Assembly: GCA_958295915.1 (NCBI GenBank)
Contig: OY282381.1
Span: 890,722-954,721 of the forward strand
DNA: 64,000 nucleotides
Reading direction: 5' to 3'
Source: an uncultured Caldilineaceae bacterium
Lineage (GTDB): Bacteria > Chloroflexota > Anaerolineae > Caldilineales > Caldilineaceae
Within the stretch, counting starts at the first letter, position 1, and every line of letters starts with the position of its first letter. Under the pieces are notes generated by a model, which ran no database searches, had not been told where the DNA came from, and was given only the letters and a program-made list of their open reading frames with translations. The translations under genes and the position numbers were made by a program. This document shows, piece by piece, positions 34,347 to 43,135 of the stretch.

Positions 34347-35782
34347 ACGCAAAGGGTAGGGGATGGGTTATCGTAGTCGCAATCATTTTAGTCGCAATCA
34401 TTTTATTGGCGATGGCCGCGCGCATGCTATTTTACGCGCCGTTATCAACTTACGCGCCATCATCAACCCCGACAGCTACAGCCGCGCCGTCATCAACCCC
34501 GAATATATGCCGGAACAGCGTCGCGGCGCCGGATCCAGAAGATCGCGGGCTGCTGGCGGATTGCGCGATCCTTCTTTCCGCCAGAGACACGCTGGCGGGC
34601 GCCGCTTCATTGAATTGGAACGTGAATCGTCCCCTATCCCAATGGAAGGGCGTCACCGTGTCAGACTCGCGTGTGGTACAGTTGGAGCTCATCGACAACC
34701 AACTGACAGGCAGTATCCCCGCTGAGTTGGGAAACCTGACCAAGCTGCAGACATTATCCCTCATCAACAACCAACTGACGGGCAGAATCCCGCCTGAATT
34801 GGGAAACCTGACCAATCTGCAGATGTTGAACCTCGACAAGAACCAACTGACGGGCAGCATCCCACCTGCATTGGGCAACCTGACCAAGCTGCGGGCGTTG
34901 AACCTCACCTACAACCGACTGACGGGCAGCATCCCACCTGCATTGGGCAACCTGACCAATCTGTGGGTATTGGACCTCTCCGACAACCGACTGACGGGAT
35001 GTATACCGTCTTCCCTGCGCAGCCTGAAAAATATCGATCTGTCGAGTCTTCCTCTGCCGGACTGCGCCCCGGATGATAAGCCAACAGCAACGCCGATAGC
35101 TGAACGACCTGGACCTCGCTTTACCGTCGCCCGCGATGTGGTGAATGTGCGTCAAGGACCCGGCACGAACTTTTCCATTATCGGGACTGTGAATGCGGGC
35201 ACGCAGTTCGACATCAGCGGGAAAAACCCAGCCGGCGATTGGCTTCAGTTCTGTTGCCTCAACGGTAAGAGAGGATGGATTTACGCGCCACTGACGCAGG
35301 TGGAAAATCCACAATTGATACCAACGTTAGAGCCGGCTACCCTAGCGGCAACAGCGACGCCTGTAGCTACTGATAGGTCGAGACCACCTACACCCGAACA
35401 GGCTGCGTATGTCATCGAGATTACCGCGAATGTAGAAGATTTTTCGACGGCGCTCATAGAGATAGGATCGCTGTTTGAGTCGCCACGCATCGGTGATGAG
35501 GATTGGACATGGGCGCTGGGTTTCTACCTGGTCTTCATCCGAGAGACCTACGAATCCGCATTGGAAATATCCCCGCCCGCATCTTTGCAGAACGCGCACA
35601 GTACATATATCGAAGGCGTAGCGCTATGTAATCAGGCGACATATCTTATCGTCGAGGCTCTTGACAATCGTGATACGGAAAAGTTTAACAATGCTGGTGG
35701 TCTTATGCGTGAATGCAGCTCTCGCGTTTTATTGGCGAGCCAAATGTTAGACGAGGCTATGCCTTCTCTGCGAAGCCAATAA
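34343..35782 (+). CDS. LRR-SH3b surface protein (LRR 2)
   Basis: 479 residues, single-module version of LRR 1: N-terminal membrane segment, Ser/Thr/Pro-rich linker (ATAAPSSTPN), LRR cap, five LRRs, one SH3b domain and the same helical C-terminal domain (QAAYVIEITANVEDFSTAL). Compared with LRR 1 the second LRR-SH3b block is missing, and the linker before the C-terminal domain is a little longer. Upstream leader and both ends match LRR 1 closely, so these are recent duplicates. The following 35783-36015 has no gene; it contains the run up to the next operon. Confidence 0.8.
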   Translation: MNAKGRGWVIVVAIILVAIILLAMAARMLFYAPLSTYAPSSTPTATAAPSSTPNICRNSVAAPDPEDRGLLADCAILLSARDTLAGAASLNWNVNRPLSQWKGVTVSDSRVVQLELIDNQLTGSIPAELGNLTKLQTLSLINNQLTGRIPPELGNLTNLQMLNLDKNQLTGSIPPALGNLTKLRALNLTYNRLTGSIPPALGNLTNLWVLDLSDNRLTGCIPSSLRSLKNIDLSSLPLPDCAPDDKPTATPIAERPGPRFTVARDVVNVRQGPGTNFSIIGTVNAGTQFDISGKNPAGDWLQFCCLNGKRGWIYAPLTQVENPQLIPTLEPATLAATATPVATDRSRPPTPEQAAYVIEITANVEDFSTALIEIGSLFESPRIGDEDWTWALGFYLVFIRETYESALEISPPASLQNAHSTYIEGVALCNQATYLIVEALDNRDTEKFNNAGGLMRECSSRVLLASQMLDEAMPSLRSQ

Positions 35783-36015
35783 AGTGAGGAGAAATGAAGT
35801 GAGAACCCCCTCTCGCTTCTCTCACATCTCTACCTCTTTCCTATCCCTGCTTTATTTTTAAGAACGCCGCCCTTGGGGTAAAATCTGTAGTGTGCGCTTC
35901 CCATCTCTCGCGCAAGCGCGCTCATGCCGAACGCTCTAAGTGGTCCGCCATATAGGGCGCGTCGGTCAATCTCAAACTGGCATACCAACAACCATTACCA
36001 ACAGGAGCGATTTCA

Positions 36016-37701
36016 ATGAAGCGTTATTCGATAGCGGTATTTTTCTTCATCTTCGGCCTGGCAATCACGGGCTGCGCCGCGCCGATGGCGCCGGCGGACG
36101 GCGCAATGGAGATGGAGGAAGCCGGCCCCAAAGTGCTGGTCGTCGCCTCATCCCAGGAACCGGAAAACCTCTTTATCATGTGGGGATCCACCCGCACCGG
36201 CTCCGATGCCATGTCCTTTATGTGGCGCAAACCGATCGCCTTTAACGGCGACAATCAGCCCTTTGCCGAGATACTCGAAGCCTTGCCCAGCCAGGAGGAC
36301 GGTACCTGGGTCGTGGACGAAGAAGCCGGCACGATGGAGGTGACCTACAAGCTCCGACAAGGGCTGAAATGGGCCGATGGCGAAGAAATCACAGCCGACG
36401 ATCTGGCTTTTGCCTTTGAAATCTACTCAGATCCCGATTATATCTACTATTCGGAAAGTTTCCCGGTAAAAAGCATCGAGGTCGTCGACGACTACACAGC
36501 CATTCTCCACTACGGGCAGATCAATCTCTTCCCTGAACAGGAAGTGCGCACGCACATCATACCGGAGCATTTCTACCGGCCGCTGTGGGAAGAAGCCAAG
36601 GCCAAGGGCGGCAACCCCTGGGAGAACTTCGGCAATATAGAGGAGGTCTCCATCAAGCCGCTGGTAAACGGCCCGTTCCAAGTGGCCGAATGGGTGCCGG
36701 GCAGCCACATTCGCATGGTGCGCAACCCGCATTTCAACATCGGGCCGGCGCCCAAGATCGATGAAGTGCTGTACCGCATCATCCCCGATCTCAACAGCCT
36801 CTCTGTGAGCGTAGCCAGCGGCCAGGTGCATCTGACCGACGGCTGGCTCTCTCTGGAGCAGGCCGCGTCCATGGACTCCGCGCCCGAGGTAGACCCCATC
36901 TTTGTGCCGGCGCTGTGGCTGGAACATGCCACCATCCAGATCAACCGACCGCCGTTGAATGACAAACGCGTGCGCCAGGCCATGCTGCACGCCGTAGACC
37001 GGGAGGCGATCAACGAAGCCCTCTTCAAGGGACAACAGCCGCCCGCTCACTCTTGGATCAACTCGGCCCATCCAGCCTACAATCCCAATGTGCCCGTGTA
37101 TCACTACGACCCTGAACGGGCGCTGGAGCTGTTGGCCGAAGCCGGCTATACGCCCAATGCGAACGGTCAGTTGGCAGACGGCGACGGCAACCTGTTGGAG
37201 ATCCCGATTACGACCATCGCCGGCGACCGCACCCGGGAACAGGTCGCCGCGCTGATACAGGCCCAGTGGCAGGAGATCGGCATCACCAGCGAGGTCAATC
37301 CTGTGTCCGCGCGCCTGCTCTTCTCCGAGACACTCTTTGATCCGCCCAACTTCGAAGGCATCGCCATCTGGCGCTGGGTCTTCAACGCCAAGGTCGAACC
37401 ACGAAGTTGGTGGTATCCAGGCCAGCCGGCAGCGACTCTCGATCAGCTTTTCGCCGAAGGAAATCCTTGGGCCGAGAACGAACGCAATAAAGAACTGATC
37501 GACATGATCGATGCCGAACTGGATCAGGAGAAACGCTACGCGCTCTTGCAAGAGCAGCAAATCATCTGGGCCGAAGAGCTGCCCGTCCTGCCCATCTACT
37601 GGCACGTGCGCGTGGCGACCGTCAACACCGCGCTGCAGGGCTACCAACCGGCCGACCAGGCCATGGTCGGCTGGAATGTGGAGGAGTGGGGCCTGGAGTA
37701 A
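36016..37701 (+). CDS. ABC solute-binding lipoprotein, family 5
   Basis: 561-residue peptide/oligosaccharide-type binding protein. Signal peptide with lipobox AITGC at about residues 16-20. Family segment LKWADGEEITADDLAFAFE. AGGAG precedes the ATG at 9 bases. First gene of an importer with two permeases but no ATPase; the subunits at 24834-26890 are candidates to power it. A fragment of a close relative of this gene survives at 33895-33967. Confidence 0.9.
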   Translation: MKRYSIAVFFFIFGLAITGCAAPMAPADGAMEMEEAGPKVLVVASSQEPENLFIMWGSTRTGSDAMSFMWRKPIAFNGDNQPFAEILEALPSQEDGTWVVDEEAGTMEVTYKLRQGLKWADGEEITADDLAFAFEIYSDPDYIYYSESFPVKSIEVVDDYTAILHYGQINLFPEQEVRTHIIPEHFYRPLWEEAKAKGGNPWENFGNIEEVSIKPLVNGPFQVAEWVPGSHIRMVRNPHFNIGPAPKIDEVLYRIIPDLNSLSVSVASGQVHLTDGWLSLEQAASMDSAPEVDPIFVPALWLEHATIQINRPPLNDKRVRQAMLHAVDREAINEALFKGQQPPAHSWINSAHPAYNPNVPVYHYDPERALELLAEAGYTPNANGQLADGDGNLLEIPITTIAGDRTREQVAALIQAQWQEIGITSEVNPVSARLLFSETLFDPPNFEGIAIWRWVFNAKVEPRSWWYPGQPAATLDQLFAEGNPWAENERNKELIDMIDAELDQEKRYALLQEQQIIWAEELPVLPIYWHVRVATVNTALQGYQPADQAMVGWNVEEWGLE

Positions 37702-37717
37702 GTAGCCAGTAGCCAGC

Positions 37718-37745
37718 GCTGAACGCCCCCTGTGGGGCGTTCAGC
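37718..37745 (+). promoter_or_regulatory. Intercistronic hairpin, family F
   Basis: Perfect 12-bp stem GCTGAACGCCCC (37718-37729) and GGGGCGTTCAGC (37734-37745) with the loop CTGT, followed by AATTTTGTG. Placed between binding-protein and permease genes, where hairpins commonly stabilise the abundant binding-protein message and reduce read-through. Confidence 0.65.
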
Positions 37746-37760
37746 CAATTTTGTGATGGC

Positions 37761-38717
37761 ATGAACCGTTACATCCTCCGCCGTTTACTCCAGATGATTC
37801 CCACCGTGTTCATCATCACGGTGGCCGTCTTCTGGATGCTCAAGCTGGCGCCCGGCGATCCGCTGGATCTGCTGTTGGCCGGGAATCCAGATATGTCACC
37901 AGAACAGGTCGCGCATATCAAGCGGCTCTATGGGTACGACCGGCCGATCTACGAGCAGTACGGACGCTGGTTGCTGCAAGTCGCCCAAGGCAATTTGGGC
38001 TATTCCCGCATCTATCACCGGCCCGTTACCTCGATCCTGCCAGACCGGCTCTGGAACACGCTCATTCTGACCGGGTTGAGCCTTGTTCTGAGCCTGTTGG
38101 TCGCCATTCCGATCGGCATCTACACCGCGCTGCGCCAATACTCGATCCTGGACTATCTGTTTTCCTTTCTGGCCTTCTTCGGCATCGCCATGCCTGTTTT
38201 CTGGTTCGGCCTCATCCTGATCCTGATCTTCTCTGTGCAGCTGCAGTGGCTGCCGCCGGGCGGCCACTATTCGCTGGAACAGGGCGCGGGCTTCTTCACA
38301 GCGACGCGCTACATGGTTATGCCCGTACTCGTCCTGAGCCTCTTCAGCATGGCAAGCTGGATGCGCTACATGCGTTCCGGGATGCTGGAGGTCATTCACG
38401 AAGACTATGTGCGCACCGCGCGCGCCAAAGGATTGGCGGAAAGCATGGTCATCATCCGCCATGCGCTGAAAAACGCTCTGATCCCCATGGTCACCCTGAT
38501 CGCTCTGAGTATCCCCGGGCTTATCAGCGGCGCAGTTCTCACCGAAACGATCTTCTCCTGGCCGGGTATGGGGCGCCTGATCTATGATTCACTCATCAAC
38601 AATGATTTCAACATTGCCATGGCGGTTTTCCTGATCTTCGCCCTCCTGGTCGCTCTTTTCAACCTGGCGGCCGACCTTCTCTATGCCTTCGTCGATCCCA
38701 GGGTGGTCTACACATGA
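37761..38717 (+). CDS. ABC permease, DppB/OppB type
   Basis: 318-residue membrane permease beginning YILRRLLQMIPTVFIITVAV. GDPLDLLLAGNPDMSPEQ is the conserved first outside loop and EDYVRTARAKGLAESMVIIR the EAA loop. Its stop overlaps the next start by four bases (ATGA), showing translational coupling with its partner. Confidence 0.92.
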   Translation: MNRYILRRLLQMIPTVFIITVAVFWMLKLAPGDPLDLLLAGNPDMSPEQVAHIKRLYGYDRPIYEQYGRWLLQVAQGNLGYSRIYHRPVTSILPDRLWNTLILTGLSLVLSLLVAIPIGIYTALRQYSILDYLFSFLAFFGIAMPVFWFGLILILIFSVQLQWLPPGGHYSLEQGAGFFTATRYMVMPVLVLSLFSMASWMRYMRSGMLEVIHEDYVRTARAKGLAESMVIIRHALKNALIPMVTLIALSIPGLISGAVLTETIFSWPGMGRLIYDSLINNDFNIAMAVFLIFALLVALFNLAADLLYAFVDPRVVYT

Positions 38718-39619
38718 ACAGGCCCGACTCGACATCCGCAGAGTCAGTGACCCTGGCCACACAGCGGGCTACCCGCACCTACTGGCAAGACGTCTGGCTG
38801 CGCTTGCGCCATCACCGCGTCGCGCTGGTTGCCCTCGTCGTATTTGGTCTGATCATTCTGTACTCCATCATCGGCCCGCTCTTTTCAGCCTACTCGATCT
38901 CCAAAACCGATCTGCGCGGCCGCCTGCTTGCGCCATCCGCGGCGCATTACTTCGGCACAGATGAACTGGGCCGGGACATCGCCCTACGCATTATGGTGGG
39001 CGGCCGCATCTCGCTTCTGATCGGCTTCAGTGTCTCGCTGATAAGCTTAGGGATTGGCCTTGTCATTGGCGCGCTCTCCGGCTATTTGGACGGCTTCGTC
39101 GACAGTCTGCTTATGCGCTTCACCGACATCATGCTCTCAATCCCCAGCCTGCCCTTGCTGCTCATTCTTTCTCGCTACGGCGGCGGCTCCGCGCTGAGCA
39201 TTATCCTGATCCTCTCCGCTTTCAGTTGGATGGGGCTGGCGCGCATTGTGCGCGGCACGATCCTTTCCATCAAGCGGCGCGACTTTGTGGAGGCGGCGCG
39301 CATGACCGGCGCCCGCAATGGGCGCATCATGCTGCGCCATATTCTGCCCAGCACACTGGCTCCCGTCATCGTCAACGCCACCCTGACCCTGGGCTTCGCC
39401 ATCATCGCCGAGTCAAGCCTCAGCTATCTGGGGTTGGGGGTGCAGCCCCCAACACCCACCTGGGGACAGATGCTGATCGGCGCCCAACAGTATATGGAAT
39501 CAGCGCCCTGGCTGGCGCTGATTCCAGGCATGTTCCTCTTTGTGACCCTGCTGTGCATCAATTTCCTGGGAGATGGACTACGCGATGCGCTCGATCCGAA
39601 GATGACGCTGCAGAGTTAG
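38714..39619 (+). CDS. ABC permease, DppC/OppC type
   Basis: 301 residues, partner of the preceding permease. Contains the cytoplasmic N-terminus WQDVWLRLRHHRVALVALVV, GTDELGRDIALRIMVGGR, and the EAA loop RRDFVEAARMTGARNGRIML. Starts within the stop of the previous gene. Confidence 0.92.
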   Translation: MNRPDSTSAESVTLATQRATRTYWQDVWLRLRHHRVALVALVVFGLIILYSIIGPLFSAYSISKTDLRGRLLAPSAAHYFGTDELGRDIALRIMVGGRISLLIGFSVSLISLGIGLVIGALSGYLDGFVDSLLMRFTDIMLSIPSLPLLLILSRYGGGSALSIILILSAFSWMGLARIVRGTILSIKRRDFVEAARMTGARNGRIMLRHILPSTLAPVIVNATLTLGFAIIAESSLSYLGLGVQPPTPTWGQMLIGAQQYMESAPWLALIPGMFLFVTLLCINFLGDGLRDALDPKMTLQS

Positions 39620-39639
39620 GGGAGAGAAACAGATCGTCT

Positions 39640-39925
39640 GAATCAGGATTTTCAGGCTGGAAGGATACACAGGATGATAAACCGCGTTTTCCTTGCGCCC
39701 TCGCGCCATAGCGCCATCGCGTTAAAACAATGAACAACACAACGCAAAGACGCAGAGACGCAAGGACTTTCCCAGGTTTTCTTTGCGCCCTCGCGCCATA
39801 GCGTCATTGCGTTAAAACAATGAACAACACAACGCAGAGACGCAAGGACTTTTCCAGGTTTTCTTTGCGCCCTCGCGCCATAGCGTCATCGCGTTAAAAC
39901 ATGACGTCATTGCGTTAAAACATAT
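39640..39925. repeat. Family D and tandem family C repeats
   Basis: A family D copy (AATCAGGATTTTCAGG...AGGATACACAGGATG, 39640-39677) is followed by three tandem family C units of about 78 bp, each an imperfect inverted repeat with left arm ACGCAGAGACGCAAGGAC and right arm CTTTGCGCCCTCGCGCC...GCGTCA. No gene in 39620-39978. Confidence 0.8.
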
Positions 39926-39978
39926 TCCCGGAATCGCAGACTGTCGAGTGCAGCCCCACAGAACAGGAGCCTACACCA

Positions 39979-42237
39979 GTGCATTTCGATCGACCCGAAC
40001 TTCCCGCCGATATCGCCATCCTCTGGAGCGAACGGACGCGCCGCGCCAATGCTGAAGAGGCCGTACGCGTCGGGGCCACGTACACCTTCAACGACGCCTG
40101 GGGACAGAGCAAGAGTTGGCTTAAGGGACAGTACGCCTACCTGGCGCCGAGCGCGGTGTCCGCTGCGCTCAACCGCTTCAATCTCAAACATGACTTCATC
40201 GGCGACGAAGAGTTCGCCGAGCGTCTGTCGGACATTTCTCTGCTCTTCCTGCCCAGCGCCCACAGCCTGACGAGCGCAGCCATCGACGCCATCGAGCGCT
40301 GGCTGGAAGGGGACAACGCGTTTCTGTGCGTAACCGGGCCTACCAACTTGCCGCCCCATCTGCTGGGGCTGGAAAGCCTGAAGCTGGCGCAGACCGACGG
40401 CTATACCGCCTGGCAGTGGCGCGCCGACAGCCCTTTCGGCGACCGTTCCAAATGGGAGGAGTGGTACGTTTCAAGCTACAAGGGCTTCACCAGCTGCCAG
40501 GCTGAAGCGCAGGCGGGCGTCAACGTTCTGGCCGATCTGCTGAACGTCAACGGCGACCTGTCCGGACCAGACACCGCTACGCTGCGCCCACTTGGCGCCG
40601 GCATCGTGCAGACAGAGAAAAGCCTCTTTGTCGCCAACGCGCTCTTCGAACACATAGGGGGCGTCTGGCAGGCCCACCTGAACGCCGAAGAAGTGCGGCG
40701 CTGGTTCAACCCGCTGAACTGGGCAGAGACATTGCTCTATCAGCTGCGCGGCGCGCTGTGGTCATGCCGCCAGGATCGTTTCTGGCAGACCCGGTTGCGC
40801 GCATTCGGCAGCTACGACGGCGCCATGAACATCCGCCACGATCCGGATCAGTCGTCAGACTGCACGATGCTCGCTTACCAGGGCGAGCACCTGATCCCAG
40901 CCACCTGGACGCTGCTGGACGCGGCGATCTCGCCAGAGGCGACCACAACAGAGCGGGATCAGGGCTGGGTGCGCGAGATATCAAAATACGAATTCATCGA
41001 AATCGGCCTGCACAACGACGCCATTCAGGAGTCGCCGCCCAAGTGGATGATGGGCGCCAACCTGGCCCGCCATGTGATCGAATCCGAGAAAAATTTGGGC
41101 GTTCGCCTCTACAGCGGCGGCCGTCACGGCGGCTACAGCGTCTACCCCGAGATGATCGACGCGATGGACTATCTCTACCAGACTGTGCCCCACTTCCTGG
41201 GGCTGGGCTCCTTCCACTTCCATCTGATGGCCGAATACGGGGACAGAACACCGAACCCGCAGATGGATGGGAAGGTGGTATCCTATGCGACTGTCACCAC
41301 ACCTACCATCGCCAGCCCCGGATTCTGGTTTCCTTTCCACGGCGTCGTCAGCACCACCGCAGAGTGTCGCCAGCTGCGCGGCTGGGACATCACCCACGAA
41401 TACGACACGCCGCCGGATCTGGTCGATGTTGTCTATGCAGCGACCAACAGCGCAGACCAGGACCCAGCTACGGCTCTGCCGGATGGGGTCTATCAGTTTC
41501 AATACCACCCTCTTTTCACGGTCGACCCCAATTACAACAACGGGCGCGGCGCCTTTGATTGGATGTGTTACGCCATCCGCCGGGCAGAACGTCTCAACCT
41601 CTGGCAGACCAGCCAGCGGGCACTCTACAGCCGTATGCAGGACTACGAGGATATCCAGTTCCGCATAGCGGATGGAGGACGCGCGATCCACCTGCATAAC
41701 CCGACCGCGCGCGCGCTTGAGGAGTTGATGGTGGAGTCCGCCATCCCTCTCGGCGCGGCCGAACGAGCGGGGCCGGCCGCCCTGGGGGCCGCGGCCAGCG
41801 CCGACGAGAGCGAAAATCCACCCGAAGTCGAGTATGCAGCGATCCGCTGTGGGCAGACCTATCTGGCCCACATTGTCAGGAATCGCTTTGTCACTGTCCC
41901 GCCCCTGCGGCCAGACGAATCATGCGCGCTCTATCTGGAGCCGGCGCGGGCCGCGCCCCATCCCTTTGTCGCCCAGGCCAATAGCAAGAGTATGCGCTTT
42001 GTGGACGCGCGCTACGCGCCCGAGATGCGCGCGCTCACCATCCACGTGCGGGTGATCCGCTATCAGGGTCTGGTGGTGCAGGGGTATACCCCGGGCGATA
42101 GGGTCGGTATCGAAGTGGACGGCGTCGCCCGGCAGCCGCTGGAATCTACAGATGGCCGCCTGCTTTTCTATTTGCAGGGGCCGGAGAACCGCTTCGGCGA
42201 TCAGGTGGTTGTGTTGCGGCTATTGGAGAGAGAATAA
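39979..42237 (+). CDS. Uncharacterised 752-residue protein, possible two-domain glycan enzyme
   Basis: Not recognised with certainty. The N-terminal 120 residues look like a GATase/flavodoxin-type fold (SDISLLFLPSAHSLTSAAID...FLCVTGPT), as in the trimerisation domains of glycoside hydrolases. The middle (about 280-480) has a His/Asp pattern (IRHDPDQSSDC, EIGLHND, FHFHLMAEYGD) reminiscent of polysaccharide-deacetylase-like or glycoside-hydrolase barrels. The C-terminus is beta-rich. No signal peptide, so cytoplasmic. GTG start with AGGAG 10 bases upstream. Third partner of the importer operon; parts of a lost copy are at 33969-34168, and its 3' end is duplicated at 44506. Confidence 0.55.
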   Translation: MHFDRPELPADIAILWSERTRRANAEEAVRVGATYTFNDAWGQSKSWLKGQYAYLAPSAVSAALNRFNLKHDFIGDEEFAERLSDISLLFLPSAHSLTSAAIDAIERWLEGDNAFLCVTGPTNLPPHLLGLESLKLAQTDGYTAWQWRADSPFGDRSKWEEWYVSSYKGFTSCQAEAQAGVNVLADLLNVNGDLSGPDTATLRPLGAGIVQTEKSLFVANALFEHIGGVWQAHLNAEEVRRWFNPLNWAETLLYQLRGALWSCRQDRFWQTRLRAFGSYDGAMNIRHDPDQSSDCTMLAYQGEHLIPATWTLLDAAISPEATTTERDQGWVREISKYEFIEIGLHNDAIQESPPKWMMGANLARHVIESEKNLGVRLYSGGRHGGYSVYPEMIDAMDYLYQTVPHFLGLGSFHFHLMAEYGDRTPNPQMDGKVVSYATVTTPTIASPGFWFPFHGVVSTTAECRQLRGWDITHEYDTPPDLVDVVYAATNSADQDPATALPDGVYQFQYHPLFTVDPNYNNGRGAFDWMCYAIRRAERLNLWQTSQRALYSRMQDYEDIQFRIADGGRAIHLHNPTARALEELMVESAIPLGAAERAGPAALGAAASADESENPPEVEYAAIRCGQTYLAHIVRNRFVTVPPLRPDESCALYLEPARAAPHPFVAQANSKSMRFVDARYAPEMRALTIHVRVIRYQGLVVQGYTPGDRVGIEVDGVARQPLESTDGRLLFYLQGPENRFGDQVVVLRLLERE

Positions 42238-42252
42238 CAATGAAACTGTCCG
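42134..42252. repeat. Left copy of 119-bp direct repeat around the LRR 3 insertion
   Basis: 3' end of the 752-residue gene, plus the first 13 bases of what was the start of the class V aminotransferase gene (ATGAAACTGTCCG). Matches 44506-44624 with about five differences. The intervening 42253-44505 is extra DNA. Confidence 0.75.
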
Positions 42253-42396
42253 TGGCGGTACTCTTGGAAATGGCTTTCAAATGTATGGCGCGGGGCAATG
42301 CTACGTTGAACTATTGGCCTCTGACTACGCTGTTCTGGTTAGTCTGTCAAAAAAATAAAATAGTAGGACACTTTCAAGCGCTGGCGGCATCCACAG

Positions 42397-42687
42397 TTAT
42401 GGGGGCGACTGATGGCTCTCCCTTTCTTTGGTCTGCGTTTCATGCCGTTCTGCGGCCACAACTTCCCGTGTTTCCCGCAGTTTTTTCACGATTTCCTCCT
42501 CGCTCATCTGCGCAAAAGGGTGGGTCGCCCAGACTCTCTCAATCAGTGAGCGCATTTCTTCGGCAAACTCTTTCCCCTTTCTATCTTGCCCAACAACTAT
42601 AACTTGCACCTCCTGACTTGGTGGTAAACCAGAAAGGACAATCGATCCATCTGCATCTACAACCTTCCTAAAATAGTATCTACTCAT
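42397..42687 (-). CDS. Small protein, possible antitoxin
   Basis: 96 residues, start after AGGAATTCCA. The N-terminal part (DADGSIVLSGLPPSQEVQVI) has the beta pattern of small antitoxins found beside PIN-domain toxins in Chloroflexota and cyanobacteria, followed by a charged helix (EEEIVKKLRETREVV). No toxin gene is seen downstream on the minus strand before the 752-residue gene. It lies inside the inserted segment that carries LRR 3 and is richer in A+T than its neighbours. Confidence 0.5.
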   Translation of the reverse strand: MSRYYFRKVVDADGSIVLSGLPPSQEVQVIVVGQDRKGKEFAEEMRSLIERVWATHPFAQMSEEEIVKKLRETREVVAAERHETQTKERESHQSPP

Positions 42688-42874
42688 TTGGAATTCCTGT
42701 TATTCCACTTCTCAAGTATCTATTCACTCAAACCAGATTTTTGACAAAATTCCTCTGGGGACAAAACCTCAAAAGAGTGCTTTTTCCACCAGACCCACTT
42801 ATAAAATTTTGCGCATTCTATCATATCGAATATAAAAACTAAAGGCTCAACAAGGATTCATTCACATCACAGCT

Positions 42875-42903
42875 TTGCGCCTGGCGTACATATGTGCTAC
42901 ATT
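42875..42903 (+). promoter_or_regulatory. Promoter of LRR cassette 3
   Basis: TTGCGC (42875-42880), 17-bp spacer containing ACATATGT, TACATT (42898-42903). Same geometry as before LRR 1 and 2, but the second ACATATGT copy is missing. Confidence 0.5.
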
Positions 42904-42928
42904 CACATCATCATCACGGAAGAACAGG

Positions 42929-43135
42929 ATGGCGAGAGCAGCGGATTTTCGACACAAACTCGATCGTAAGAGTGGAAAGACCAGAATGGGGACGGACAAT
43001 AATGAGTGCAAAGAGCAGGAGATTGGTCGTCGTAGTCGCAACAATTTTATTGGCGATTGCCGCGCGCATGCCATCCTACGCACAAGCAACAACGCCAACG
43101 GCGGTAGCGGAGGAGTCGCATTGCTTCCGTGCTGA
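42929..43135 (+). pseudogene. Decayed leader peptide of LRR 3
   Basis: Starts like the other leader peptides (MARAADFRHKLDR) but insertions shift its frame, so it no longer stops at the LRR start and runs 68 codons across the beginning of LRR 3 in another frame. Translational coupling is lost in this copy. Confidence 0.35.

Noticed and set aside
42240..42602. Open frame MKLSVAVLLEM... after the 752-residue gene
   Set aside because: Its start is the duplicated start of the aminotransferase gene and the frame then crosses the antitoxin-like gene on the other strand; no recognisable protein.
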